A stretch of DNA of 64,000 bases from Fusibacillus kribbianus (GTDB taxonomy: Bacteria > Bacillota > Clostridia > Lachnospirales > Lachnospiraceae). The stretch is from the NCBI RefSeq assembly GCF_030053595.1, contig NZ_JASGBQ010000003.1, positions 62,001 through 126,000 of the forward strand, read 5' to 3'. The first letter of the stretch is position 1. The number at the start of each line of letters is the position of its first letter. Below the pieces are notes generated by a model that saw nothing but the letters and a program-made list of their open reading frames with translations, did no database searches and was not told the origin of the DNA. Below, one piece after another: positions 8,039-15,331 of this stretch. The position numbers were made by a program, and so were the translations under genes.

Positions 8039-9562
8039 CTACAGCTTTGCAAGTTCCTTATACTGGTCCTTCAGGCAGCCGTACAGATTCTTGTAAATCT
8101 TATGATACTCGTTGTACTTCTCCGTATGCTCCGGAATCGCATCACAGGATTTATCCGTATGGATCATCTTATCGCAGGCAGCCTCCACGCTGTCATAGAT
8201 ACCGGCACCCACACCGGCCAGTATTGCCACGCCCAGAGCCGGGCCTTCCTTGGCAGCTACGGTCTTTACGGTGCAGCCGTACATATCAGCCAGCATCTGA
8301 CGCCATACCGCACTTCTTCCACCGCCGCCGCAGGCCATCATATCTTCTACCTGAACGCCCATTTCCTTCAGAATATCGTTGCAGTCCTTCATGGAATAGG
8401 ATACTCCCTCCATGACGGCGCGAAGCATGTCCTTTCTGGTATGGATCGCCGAAAGGCCGAAGAACACACCGCGGCAGTCCGGATCCAGATGAGGAGTGCG
8501 CTCTCCCATCAGATAGGGAAGATAGATCAGGCGGTTCGCTCCAAGAGGCACGCTTTCCACATCGCGGTTGATGTAATCATAGGCATCGCAGCCTTCCTTT
8601 TGGGCCTGCTCCATATAATCCTGGCAGAAATTATTCCGGAACCACTGAAGAGAAAGACCTGCACCCTGGGTCACTCCCATCACATGCCAGCAGCCGGGAA
8701 CGGCGCAGCAGAAGGTATGGACTCTGCCCTTCGGGTCAATGGTCACATTTTTGCTGTGGGCGAATACCACACCGCTTGTCCCGATGGTCGTGAAGGCTCT
8801 GCCGTCACGGACCACTCCGGTACCGACAGCTGCCGCTGCATTGTCGCCGGCTCCTCCGACCACAACAGTCTTTTCGGAAAGGCCCGTCAGCTCTGCGATT
8901 TCGGGCAGAATGGTTCCTGTCACCTCAGGAGACTCATAAACCTTTGCAAGAAGGCTCTTGTCGATCTCCAGCTTTTCCAGCACCTCATCGGACCAGCAGC
9001 GGCCGGGCACATCAAGGAGCTGCATGCCGGAAGCATCCGAAACCTCTGTCGCGTATTCCCCTGTCAGGATCAGCCTTACATAATCCTTGGGAAGGAGAAT
9101 ATGGCGGCATTTTGCATAATTCTCCGGTTCGTTGTTTCTCACCCACAGGATCTTCGATGCCGTAAAACCGGTCAGTGCCGGATTTGCCGTGATTTCAATG
9201 AGACGCTCCTTTCCAACTCTTTCTGTGATCTCCTCACATTCCCTGGCCGTTCTCTGATCACACCAGATAATGGAACGGCGGATCACCTCATTATTTTCAT
9301 CCAGCATAACAAGGCCATGCATCTGTCCGGAAATACCAAGTCCCTTGATATCCTCCCGGTCCACACCGGATTCCTTCACAACCTTCGCAATGGTTTCCAG
9401 CGCTGCATTCTTCCAATCCTCCGGATCCTGCTCTGCCCAGCCGTTCTGCGGCTGATACAGCGGATATTCTTTGGATGCAGATGCGATCACGGTTCCGTTT
9501 TCATCAAACAGCACTGTTTTTGTTGCGGAAGTTCCCAAATCAATGCCAATCAAATAATTCAT
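8039..9562 (-). CDS. xylB: Xylulokinase, FGGY family
   Basis: This 507-aa sugar kinase should phosphorylate D-xylulose to xylulose 5-phosphate. The N-terminal phosphate loop IDLGTSATK is at residues 6-14, SGQMHGLV near 80 is the substrate segment typical of xylulokinases, and VVVGGAGDNAAAAVGTG near 232 holds the catalytic Asp region. The C-terminal domain has ACGGGGRSAVWRQMLAD, the FGGY adenine-binding signature. A GGAGG site lies 8 nt before the start. It stands alone, with no xylose isomerase or transporter beside it, so the substrate is assigned from sequence pattern only. A related ketopentose or ketohexose substrate is possible. Confidence 0.93.
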   Translation of the reverse strand: MNYLIGIDLGTSATKTVLFDENGTVIASASKEYPLYQPQNGWAEQDPEDWKNAALETIAKVVKESGVDREDIKGLGISGQMHGLVMLDENNEVIRRSIIWCDQRTARECEEITERVGKERLIEITANPALTGFTASKILWVRNNEPENYAKCRHILLPKDYVRLILTGEYATEVSDASGMQLLDVPGRCWSDEVLEKLEIDKSLLAKVYESPEVTGTILPEIAELTGLSEKTVVVGGAGDNAAAAVGTGVVRDGRAFTTIGTSGVVFAHSKNVTIDPKGRVHTFCCAVPGCWHVMGVTQGAGLSLQWFRNNFCQDYMEQAQKEGCDAYDYINRDVESVPLGANRLIYLPYLMGERTPHLDPDCRGVFFGLSAIHTRKDMLRAVMEGVSYSMKDCNDILKEMGVQVEDMMACGGGGRSAVWRQMLADMYGCTVKTVAAKEGPALGVAILAGVGAGIYDSVEAACDKMIHTDKSCDAIPEHTEKYNEYHKIYKNLYGCLKDQYKELAKL

Positions 9563-9687
9563 ATCCAGTTCCTCCAGACCTTCAAAAGATAGCTCTATCT
9601 TATCATAAATGTCCTGATTTGACTACCGCTTCACATTTCTTCTCTGAAAGAAAATAACAAAGTTGGGAATCGCCGGGAGAGCCCCCG

Positions 9688-9720
9688 AAAAGAAGCACCG
9701 CCAGAAATGACGGTGCTTGC
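9688..9720 (-). terminator. Terminator of the hydrolase/membrane-protein unit
   Basis: On the minus strand AAGCACCG, a loop of about 10 nt, CGGTGCTT, then CTTTTC. It lies 50 bp beyond the stop of the membrane-protein gene and closes the unit that begins at the permease promoter. Confidence 0.8.
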
Positions 9721-9770
9721 ATTATATCCTATCTGCTTTGAAAAGTCAATGTTAAAATCTTAAAAATTCA

Positions 9771-10973
9771 TCAAAGCAACCCACCCATGAGAATAACCAC
9801 CAGAAGCGAAAAGCCGTTGGATATAAGCATAGTTCCCATACCAAGGACAGAGCCAAGCTGGCTTTTTATATAGATCTGTTCTTCTTCGTTTTCCCCAATG
9901 CGAGATGCCTGCTCCAGCAGCATATCATTGACAGGAAAGCCCATCATACAGTTCATCGTCAGTGCAATCCCTCTCCAGGGACGGAAACCGAATATCTTGG
10001 CTGCCACTGCTCCGCAGAGGATCAAAACTGCCGTTGATACCACAAATACAAGAAGCAGTGCAGGCAGATAACCGACCACTGCCTGCCATGGACAATTTGC
10101 GAGAGTATTCGCCATGAGTCCCATAAGGCCCAGGATCAAAAGGCCATAGGAATCAGAAGAAAACAGCGGCGCCCGGTCCATGAACCCGACAGCATGAAAT
10201 ACCATACCGAAAAGCAATGCTGTAATATAGGGATTAATAGATAAATCTGAAAACAGGGTACCGTGGAGCAGATTATTGAAAAAAGTCACTGCCATGATAA
10301 TTCCAAGATAATAAGCCGTACTTTTATACTTTTTCGGGATTCTCTCACAGAGCGGACGCCTGCCCGTTCCAGATGAGGAAAAGCTGAAAACAGATCCTGC
10401 CGGAGCATCGGTGACTTTCCGTTTCCTGAACTCCTCCGCCAGTGCCTGGCTCTCTTTTTTGAGGGCAAGTGTGATGACAGGTACGGAAAACACCCCCTGA
10501 AACATAAAGATCATCCACGGAAATACAGAATATTCCGGATTGTTCTGCATCATCAGCCGTGAAGCGATGGCGCAGGATGCACCACCCCCTACCACGGAGC
10601 CTGGGGAAAGGAGGGCGAGCTCCTTTCCCACAAACGGCATAAGACCAAATCCTGCCGTCAGCACCAGAAGAAATGTTGAGATAATGCAGACGAGTGCATC
10701 TTCCCACTTTTTTTTGAGAAAATGCAGATCGATCATCGTTCCGGAATGAACCACCAGAACGTTGTAGGCGATCGTTCCCACAGCGATCATATTTGCAGAA
10801 AGCAGCATATCTGCAGGCAGCAGATGAAAAGCAAATCCCAGGATAAAAAGGATGCCGTAAATAAGCGGCATGGGAATCAGCGACCTGACCTTCACCGAAA
10901 GCATTACAGATATTCCGGCAATGATCAGGAACACCAGAAAGCTTTTATCAAATGCCCATGTATAATCTGTCAT
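9771..10973 (-). CDS. Polytopic membrane protein, transporter-like, family not recognised
   Basis: The 400-aa protein has about ten hydrophobic segments with few charged residues and short loops. I do not recognise the family with certainty. Two glycine-rich stretches may be re-entrant or ion-binding loops: SPGSVVGGGASCAIASR at about residues 127-143 and MNCMMGFPVND near residue 340. Their placement in two halves recalls the GltS/2-hydroxycarboxylate type of secondary carrier, but this is only an impression. A hydrophilic central loop (residues 180-210) separates the halves. It starts 10 bp after the hydrolase stop with an AGGTG site, so the two are cotranscribed. Context suggests transport of the substrate or a product of that hydrolase. 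Confidence 0.6.
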   Translation of the reverse strand: MTDYTWAFDKSFLVFLIIAGISVMLSVKVRSLIPMPLIYGILFILGFAFHLLPADMLLSANMIAVGTIAYNVLVVHSGTMIDLHFLKKKWEDALVCIISTFLLVLTAGFGLMPFVGKELALLSPGSVVGGGASCAIASRLMMQNNPEYSVFPWMIFMFQGVFSVPVITLALKKESQALAEEFRKRKVTDAPAGSVFSFSSSGTGRRPLCERIPKKYKSTAYYLGIIMAVTFFNNLLHGTLFSDLSINPYITALLFGMVFHAVGFMDRAPLFSSDSYGLLILGLMGLMANTLANCPWQAVVGYLPALLLVFVVSTAVLILCGAVAAKIFGFRPWRGIALTMNCMMGFPVNDMLLEQASRIGENEEEQIYIKSQLGSVLGMGTMLISNGFSLLVVILMGGLL

Positions 10974-10983
10974 AAATGATCAC

Positions 10984-12804
10984 CTAGTCCTCAACTTCAA
11001 TTTCGTAACTATCCTCAAACGGCTGAACCCACTGTTCCGGATCCGTATAAGGGATGACCGGCAGCAGCAAATAAGAAGGATGATTGTTGTCCCTGTAGAT
11101 CTTATAGGAGGTCGTCACATTTCTGGGAATCACGTTCATATTTCCTACCTTTCCTGTCCAGGTCTGAGTATGACATTCGTTGGGGCACTGACTGGTGATC
11201 TCAAGTTCCAGCCAATGTCCGGCAGGAATCACCATAGAGGTCGGGTTCATCTCAATGACATACTCCCGTACCTCACCGGGTGTTACAGGAATCGAAATAC
11301 TGTTGTCATGGACCGGACATCCAATGGTGGATTTCTCTTCATTAAGTGGGTGAGAAGCCCTCAGCGCACCATAACGGAGAAGGGGCATTCTTGTACCATC
11401 CGGCAGTACATCAAAGAGACTGCATACAAAATTGGCATCCTCGGCATCAATGGAAGCCCAGAGATGAAGCTCGATGGGCCCTGTGATTTCTTTTGCCTGC
11501 GGAAATCTGGATGATTTATATACCAGCTTATTAACCTCTGTAGAAATGGACGGCGGCAGATGGGTAAAGCCATCAGGCGGCAGATCCTTATCCGGCTCCC
11601 TATCCCAGCGAAGACGGCCAAATGAGCGCAGATACATCTTCTTCCATTCCGTTCTTGCAAGAGGCCATTCCTTTTCATACCTTGTTCCGGAATTAATGAC
11701 GCAGAATTTATAAAGCGGCTCATCCATGATACCGGTATCCACACCCTTAAGCCAATGATCATACCAACGCAGACATTCTTCGTTTAATGCCCTGTAGGGA
11801 AGTTCCAGACCATCATAGCCTTCTAGTACCCCAAGACGCTTGGGCACATCCAGTCTGTCATCATTCATAGCAGAAAAAATAGGCGGGCTCCACCGTCCCA
11901 GAGGTGACCATGCGCAATGCAAATAAACCGGAACCTTCACCTTATCATACATCTGATTTGCGGAACGCTGTTTCCAGTATTCATCATCCAATGGATGCAG
12001 CAGATAATCCAGATAGAAGGTGTGATAAGTAGGCGGCCAGGTAGTGAGGATCTTGGTAAAATAGGAATTGACCGCAATATCAGGATCCCTCAGCCGCTCC
12101 TCCATCATCTCCTTCATCTTTTCTTCCCCGTACATTTTTAATGACCATGGAACCGGTTTATTGGACGGGCAAAGCTCCCAGTAAATACTCATGTAAGTTG
12201 AGGGAACGCCTCCGTAATATCCATGCTGGTAGTAATCATCCACAAATGAGCAGGGCATAATGCATTTAAGGTGCGGCGGCTGCTGTGCTGCAGCCAGAAT
12301 CTGACAGATACCAAAATAGGAATAACCGATCATTCCGACGTTTCCGTCGCACCAGTTCTCTGCCGCTGCCCACTCGATAGTATCATAAATATCAAGATGC
12401 TCCTGAGGATTGTATACACCGTAAAATTCCCCTTCGCTCTTCCCGATTCCTCTTGGATCCGGAATTACATAAGCATAGCCGCGGCTCACAAAATATTCGA
12501 TGTCTCCTGCCTCCAGGCTATGGTCAAACAGCAGAGATTCCGGCGGAATCGCACCTCGCTTGATCCCCTGCATTTCCTTGCTGTAGGCAGACCAGCTTAC
12601 CAGAGCAGGAACCGGCCCTGCTCCCTTAGGCAGATAGACGTCCACACAGAGCCGGACCCCATCCCGCAGTGTAAGCCATACGTCAGAATGGAGCTCTGTT
12701 TCATATTTGGGACGAGACAGTTTGTCCAGGTTCTTCACGTACCGTTTGTCCCAGTAATTGGGCAGAACGTCAATGCCCAGCACTTCTGTCAGTCTTTTTT
12801 TCAT
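10984..12804 (-). CDS. CocE/NonD (S15) family hydrolase, copy 1
   Basis: This 606-aa protein resembles the alpha/beta hydrolases related to cocaine esterase and X-Pro dipeptidyl-peptidase. Visible are a Tyr in WSAYSK near residue 74 (oxyanion position in CocE), IPDPRGIGKSEGE near 114-126, and the nucleophile elbow GYSYFG with Ser 162. A C-terminal jelly-roll-like domain begins near residue 400. The segments that hold the catalytic Asp (GWYDG) and His (GPWSH) in CocE read AWSPLG and GVLEGYDG here, so the standard triad is not visible. No signal peptide, so cytoplasmic. It follows the permease gene and precedes a membrane protein. It is clearly paralogous to the protein at 15332-17176. Substrate unknown. 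Confidence 0.85.
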   Translation of the reverse strand: MKKRLTEVLGIDVLPNYWDKRYVKNLDKLSRPKYETELHSDVWLTLRDGVRLCVDVYLPKGAGPVPALVSWSAYSKEMQGIKRGAIPPESLLFDHSLEAGDIEYFVSRGYAYVIPDPRGIGKSEGEFYGVYNPQEHLDIYDTIEWAAAENWCDGNVGMIGYSYFGICQILAAAQQPPHLKCIMPCSFVDDYYQHGYYGGVPSTYMSIYWELCPSNKPVPWSLKMYGEEKMKEMMEERLRDPDIAVNSYFTKILTTWPPTYHTFYLDYLLHPLDDEYWKQRSANQMYDKVKVPVYLHCAWSPLGRWSPPIFSAMNDDRLDVPKRLGVLEGYDGLELPYRALNEECLRWYDHWLKGVDTGIMDEPLYKFCVINSGTRYEKEWPLARTEWKKMYLRSFGRLRWDREPDKDLPPDGFTHLPPSISTEVNKLVYKSSRFPQAKEITGPIELHLWASIDAEDANFVCSLFDVLPDGTRMPLLRYGALRASHPLNEEKSTIGCPVHDNSISIPVTPGEVREYVIEMNPTSMVIPAGHWLELEITSQCPNECHTQTWTGKVGNMNVIPRNVTTSYKIYRDNNHPSYLLLPVIPYTDPEQWVQPFEDSYEIEVED

Positions 12805-12846
12805 ATCCCTTTTCCTCCTTCAAATTTTTGATATCTTCAGTTTAAC

Positions 12847-12886
12847 AAAAAATGATGTGGGCCGTTGTCATGCCCACACCATTTTT
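12847..12886 (-). terminator. Hairpin with T-run between permease and hydrolase 1
   Basis: On the minus strand AATGGTGTGGGC, a 9-nt loop, GCCCACATCATT with one G-T wobble, then T5-G. It has the form of an intrinsic terminator, 25 bp after the permease stop. Only about 42 bp separate it from the hydrolase start, with no clear promoter there, so it may be partly leaky. Confidence 0.75.
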
Positions 12887-12911
12887 AGAGGTTTTATCAT
12901 ATGAATGAATT

Positions 12912-14291
12912 TTATTTTCCTTCCAGTTCCGCCTTGGCTGCCCTTTCCATTTCATGCCAGGGTTCATACGGTTCTTTCATCTTCTTCACAATGTCATAGC
13001 CTTCTGTTTTCATTACATACTGTCTGCGGATGATTGTATAAACAATGACCACCACATAGAAACCGATCATCATGATCCAGTTTCTGGGTGCCATCTGGAA
13101 CAGCACGTAGGCACCAAGCCATACACAGGCCACGCCTGCAGCAACTGTGAGAATACAGTTGAGAACATGAGGGGTCCTGATATAAGAATTCTTATACGCA
13201 TAAGGAAACTTCACCGGAAGCATAAATACGCTGAAGAAAATAATCGGCAGCAAAAGCAGTCCGGGAATCGTGGTGATCTTTACAACATCCTCCAAATTCA
13301 GGCCTGCTACTATCAGTACAACAGCAATAAGAGAATTCAAACATAAAGAATACGCCGGAGCATGATACTTGTTCAGCTTGCTGATGGCTTTTGGAAACAG
13401 ACCATCACGGGCTGCCGCAAAATTGATGCGAGAAAACATCATCATAGCCGAATTGATACTGGTGACAACTGCCAGGAGTGCACCGCCGGCCACGAAAAAG
13501 GTAAACATCGCCGGCCCCATAAATTTCCCGGCTACCGTTGCGAGATTATCGATCTCATAGAAATTAGGCATAACGCCAACGGTAACATATGCCACCAGAG
13601 CATAAACAACAGCTGTTGCCAGAGTACTCACCAGATAAGCAATGGGTACGTTCTTGCCGGGATTCTCAATGTCTTCAGCAGAATAATAAAGAACATTGGC
13701 ACCGATCAGGCTTCCATGCATAATTCCCATCGCCGCCCACAGAGCTCCCAGCTGAAAGGTGGTGGAAATCACTTCTCCGAAAGAAACGACAGTAGCTCCC
13801 CAGCCTCCGAAGATATAAATACCAAGAGCCACCAGAAGTACAGCCACACAGATATTCTGTACGGTGGAAGAGAATTTAATGCCCAAACAGGAAATCACAG
13901 TAAAGATTAAAATACATACCACTGCTGCAATGGCTTCAGGACAGGAGGGAACCAACATACAAAAATAGGTTGCAAACGTCAGCGCCATTGTAGCGATCTT
14001 CAGCACACCAACCGCCAGTTCATTAAAAGCATCCCAGATGCCAAGAATCGGATGTACCAGTCTTGTCAGGTACATATAAGAGCCGCCGTTTGCAGGCAGG
14101 GCAGATACCAAAAGCATCTCCGGAATACTGCGAAGGAATACGAAAAATGCTGCACAGATAAATCCGATAACAATTCCGTTTCCGCCGATGATTTTGATTG
14201 AAATTGGTGTAGTGGCAAACACACTCGCGCCGATGATACTTCCAATACCCATCAAAATACAGGAAAAAAGCCTCATTTTCTGTTGTTTCAT
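12912..14291 (-). CDS. APC superfamily amino acid/amine permease
   Basis: The 459-aa protein has about 12 membrane helices. The first carries GIGSIIGASVFATTP at residues 12-26, the unwound substrate-binding motif of APC transporters. Later helices include PANGGSYMYL, another family landmark. The open frame extends 37 codons further upstream, but AGGAGG lies at 14298-14303, six bases before ATG 14291, which fixes the start there. It is divergent from the Crp/Fnr gene, has an operator-bearing promoter, and is followed by a hairpin and hydrolase 1. It probably imports the compound that the hydrolases act on, or exchanges it for a product. Substrate cannot be read from the sequence. Confidence 0.88.
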   Translation of the reverse strand: MKQQKMRLFSCILMGIGSIIGASVFATTPISIKIIGGNGIVIGFICAAFFVFLRSIPEMLLVSALPANGGSYMYLTRLVHPILGIWDAFNELAVGVLKIATMALTFATYFCMLVPSCPEAIAAVVCILIFTVISCLGIKFSSTVQNICVAVLLVALGIYIFGGWGATVVSFGEVISTTFQLGALWAAMGIMHGSLIGANVLYYSAEDIENPGKNVPIAYLVSTLATAVVYALVAYVTVGVMPNFYEIDNLATVAGKFMGPAMFTFFVAGGALLAVVTSINSAMMMFSRINFAAARDGLFPKAISKLNKYHAPAYSLCLNSLIAVVLIVAGLNLEDVVKITTIPGLLLLPIIFFSVFMLPVKFPYAYKNSYIRTPHVLNCILTVAAGVACVWLGAYVLFQMAPRNWIMMIGFYVVVIVYTIIRRQYVMKTEGYDIVKKMKEPYEPWHEMERAAKAELEGK

Positions 14292-14321
14292 ACACATCCT
14301 CCTCTTCTTTTTGAAATTTCT

Positions 14322-14371
14322 TTGCTCAAATATACCAGCTTTTTCCCTTCCGCAATGTCTTGCAGGTGACA
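14322..14371 (-). promoter_or_regulatory. Permease promoter with Crp/Fnr-like operator at -41.5
   Basis: An imperfect palindrome TGTCT-TGCAGG-TGACA occupies 14356-14371 (minus strand: TGTCA-N6-AGACA). The minus strand carries an extended -10 TGGTATATT (hexamer 14329-14334) and no good -35. Counting +1 as seven bases past the -10 places it at 14322, which puts the centre of the palindrome at -41.5. That is the classic position for a class II Crp-type activator. The next gene upstream in the divergent direction is a Crp/Fnr regulator. Confidence 0.75.
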
Positions 14372-14410
14372 GTTTACGCCCTTTATTTTGTTTATAATTC
14401 AATTAAATTT

Positions 14411-14441
14411 TTTACATTTTATTAGGAAATCATGGTAAAAT
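14411..14441 (+). promoter_or_regulatory. Likely promoter of the Crp/Fnr gene
   Basis: TTTACA at 14411 and an extended -10 TGGTAAAAT (hexamer 14436-14441), spaced by 19 nt, so the -35 is a poor fit and the extended -10 carries the call. The sequence around it is very AT-rich. Confidence 0.5.
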
Positions 14442-14508
14442 TTTTCTGAATCCCTTCTATTATTGTTCCACTAACATTTTAATTTGGCTACCAGAAAGGA
14501 CTGATTCT

Positions 14509-15234
14509 ATGGAGGAAAAAAAGAATATCAGCTGTACAGTAAGAGAAACGGCAAATATGCTTCGCATTCTGCAGGCCGCTCCGATCTTTTCCGGGCTTTC
14601 TCAGGAACAGCTTACCCAACTGGCGTCTCACTGTAATCTTGTCTTTAAAAAACGGGGATGTGCAATTTACAGAAAAGAGGATGTTTCCAATCAATTTTAT
14701 CTTATCAAATCCGGTTGTATTATGGAATCTGTTTTTTACGGCAACAGCGCCGATATTGTTGTCAAAATCCGCAGTGACGGCGAATATTTTGGAGAAATGG
14801 GACTTCTATCCAATGAGCCCTGCCCCAACACAGCTTTGACTCTGGAAGACACCGTACTCGTCAGCATCCCACAGAAATATTTTCTGGATGCTGTATGGCA
14901 GAATACTTCTGTCTGCAAAGTTATTATCCTGGAGCTTATCGACCGCCTGCTCCATTCCGCCCAGCACATGGTCAACAGCCTATATCTGGATGCGCCCGGC
15001 CGGCTTGCTTCTACAATTGTTAATCTTACCGTTGGCTCCCAGCAGAAAACCCTGGGTGTCCGTATCACTCAGAGTGCCCTGGCCTTCTCCTGTGGCATGG
15101 CAAGACAGACAGCTGCCAGAGTTTTGAGTGAATGGCGTTCTCAGGGCATTATCGCCACAGAGCGGGGCCGCCTCCAAATTCTGGATCTGGATAAGCTTCT
15201 TGATATCATCCTGCACAGCGAAATCAAAAACTGA
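14509..15234 (+). CDS. Crp/Fnr family transcriptional regulator
   Basis: The 241-aa protein has a cyclic-nucleotide-type beta-roll (residues 20-140) with FGEMGLLSNEPCPNTALTLED at the place of the phosphate-binding cassette, a long C-helix, and a winged helix at the C-terminus. The recognition helix reads MARQTAARVL. The usual RE/SR pair of Crp proteins is R-Q...R here, which may suit a TGTCA rather than TGTGA half-site. There is no N-terminal cysteine cluster of the FNR type. It sits between the permease gene and hydrolase 2, and both of these have TGTCA-type palindromes at -41.5, so it is the likely activator. The effector is unknown. Confidence 0.9.
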   Translation: MEEKKNISCTVRETANMLRILQAAPIFSGLSQEQLTQLASHCNLVFKKRGCAIYRKEDVSNQFYLIKSGCIMESVFYGNSADIVVKIRSDGEYFGEMGLLSNEPCPNTALTLEDTVLVSIPQKYFLDAVWQNTSVCKVIILELIDRLLHSAQHMVNSLYLDAPGRLASTIVNLTVGSQQKTLGVRITQSALAFSCGMARQTAARVLSEWRSQGIIATERGRLQILDLDKLLDIILHSEIKN

Positions 15235-15255
15235 CAAGACATTTCCCTTTTACAG

Positions 15256-15305
15256 TGTCACATTTTTGACAGACGGCATTTTATACCTCTGGTATACTCA
15301 AAAAA
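15256..15305 (+). promoter_or_regulatory. Hydrolase 2 promoter with perfect Crp/Fnr-like operator at -41.5
   Basis: TGTCA-CATTTT-TGACA at 15256-15271 is a perfect 5-6-5 palindrome. An extended -10 TGGTATACT (hexamer 15293-15298) follows. The predicted +1 is 15305, so the palindrome is centred at -41.5, exactly as at the permease promoter. The right half-site would overlap the -35 region, where TTGACA is 21 nt from the -10 and therefore not a normal -35. Confidence 0.8.
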
Positions 15306-15331
15306 AAACAGTGAGGGAGGTAAAATAAGCT

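Noticed and set aside
7988-9592. Long open frame of 534 codons on the plus strand opposite xylB
   Set aside because: It is the complement of a well-supported kinase gene, has no family motif and only reflects codon bias on the other strand.
8039-9680. Promoter and catabolite site for xylB
   Set aside because: Only a loose TATGAT/TAAGAT with no good -35 at the right distance was found, and no clear cre-like palindrome, so no site is claimed.
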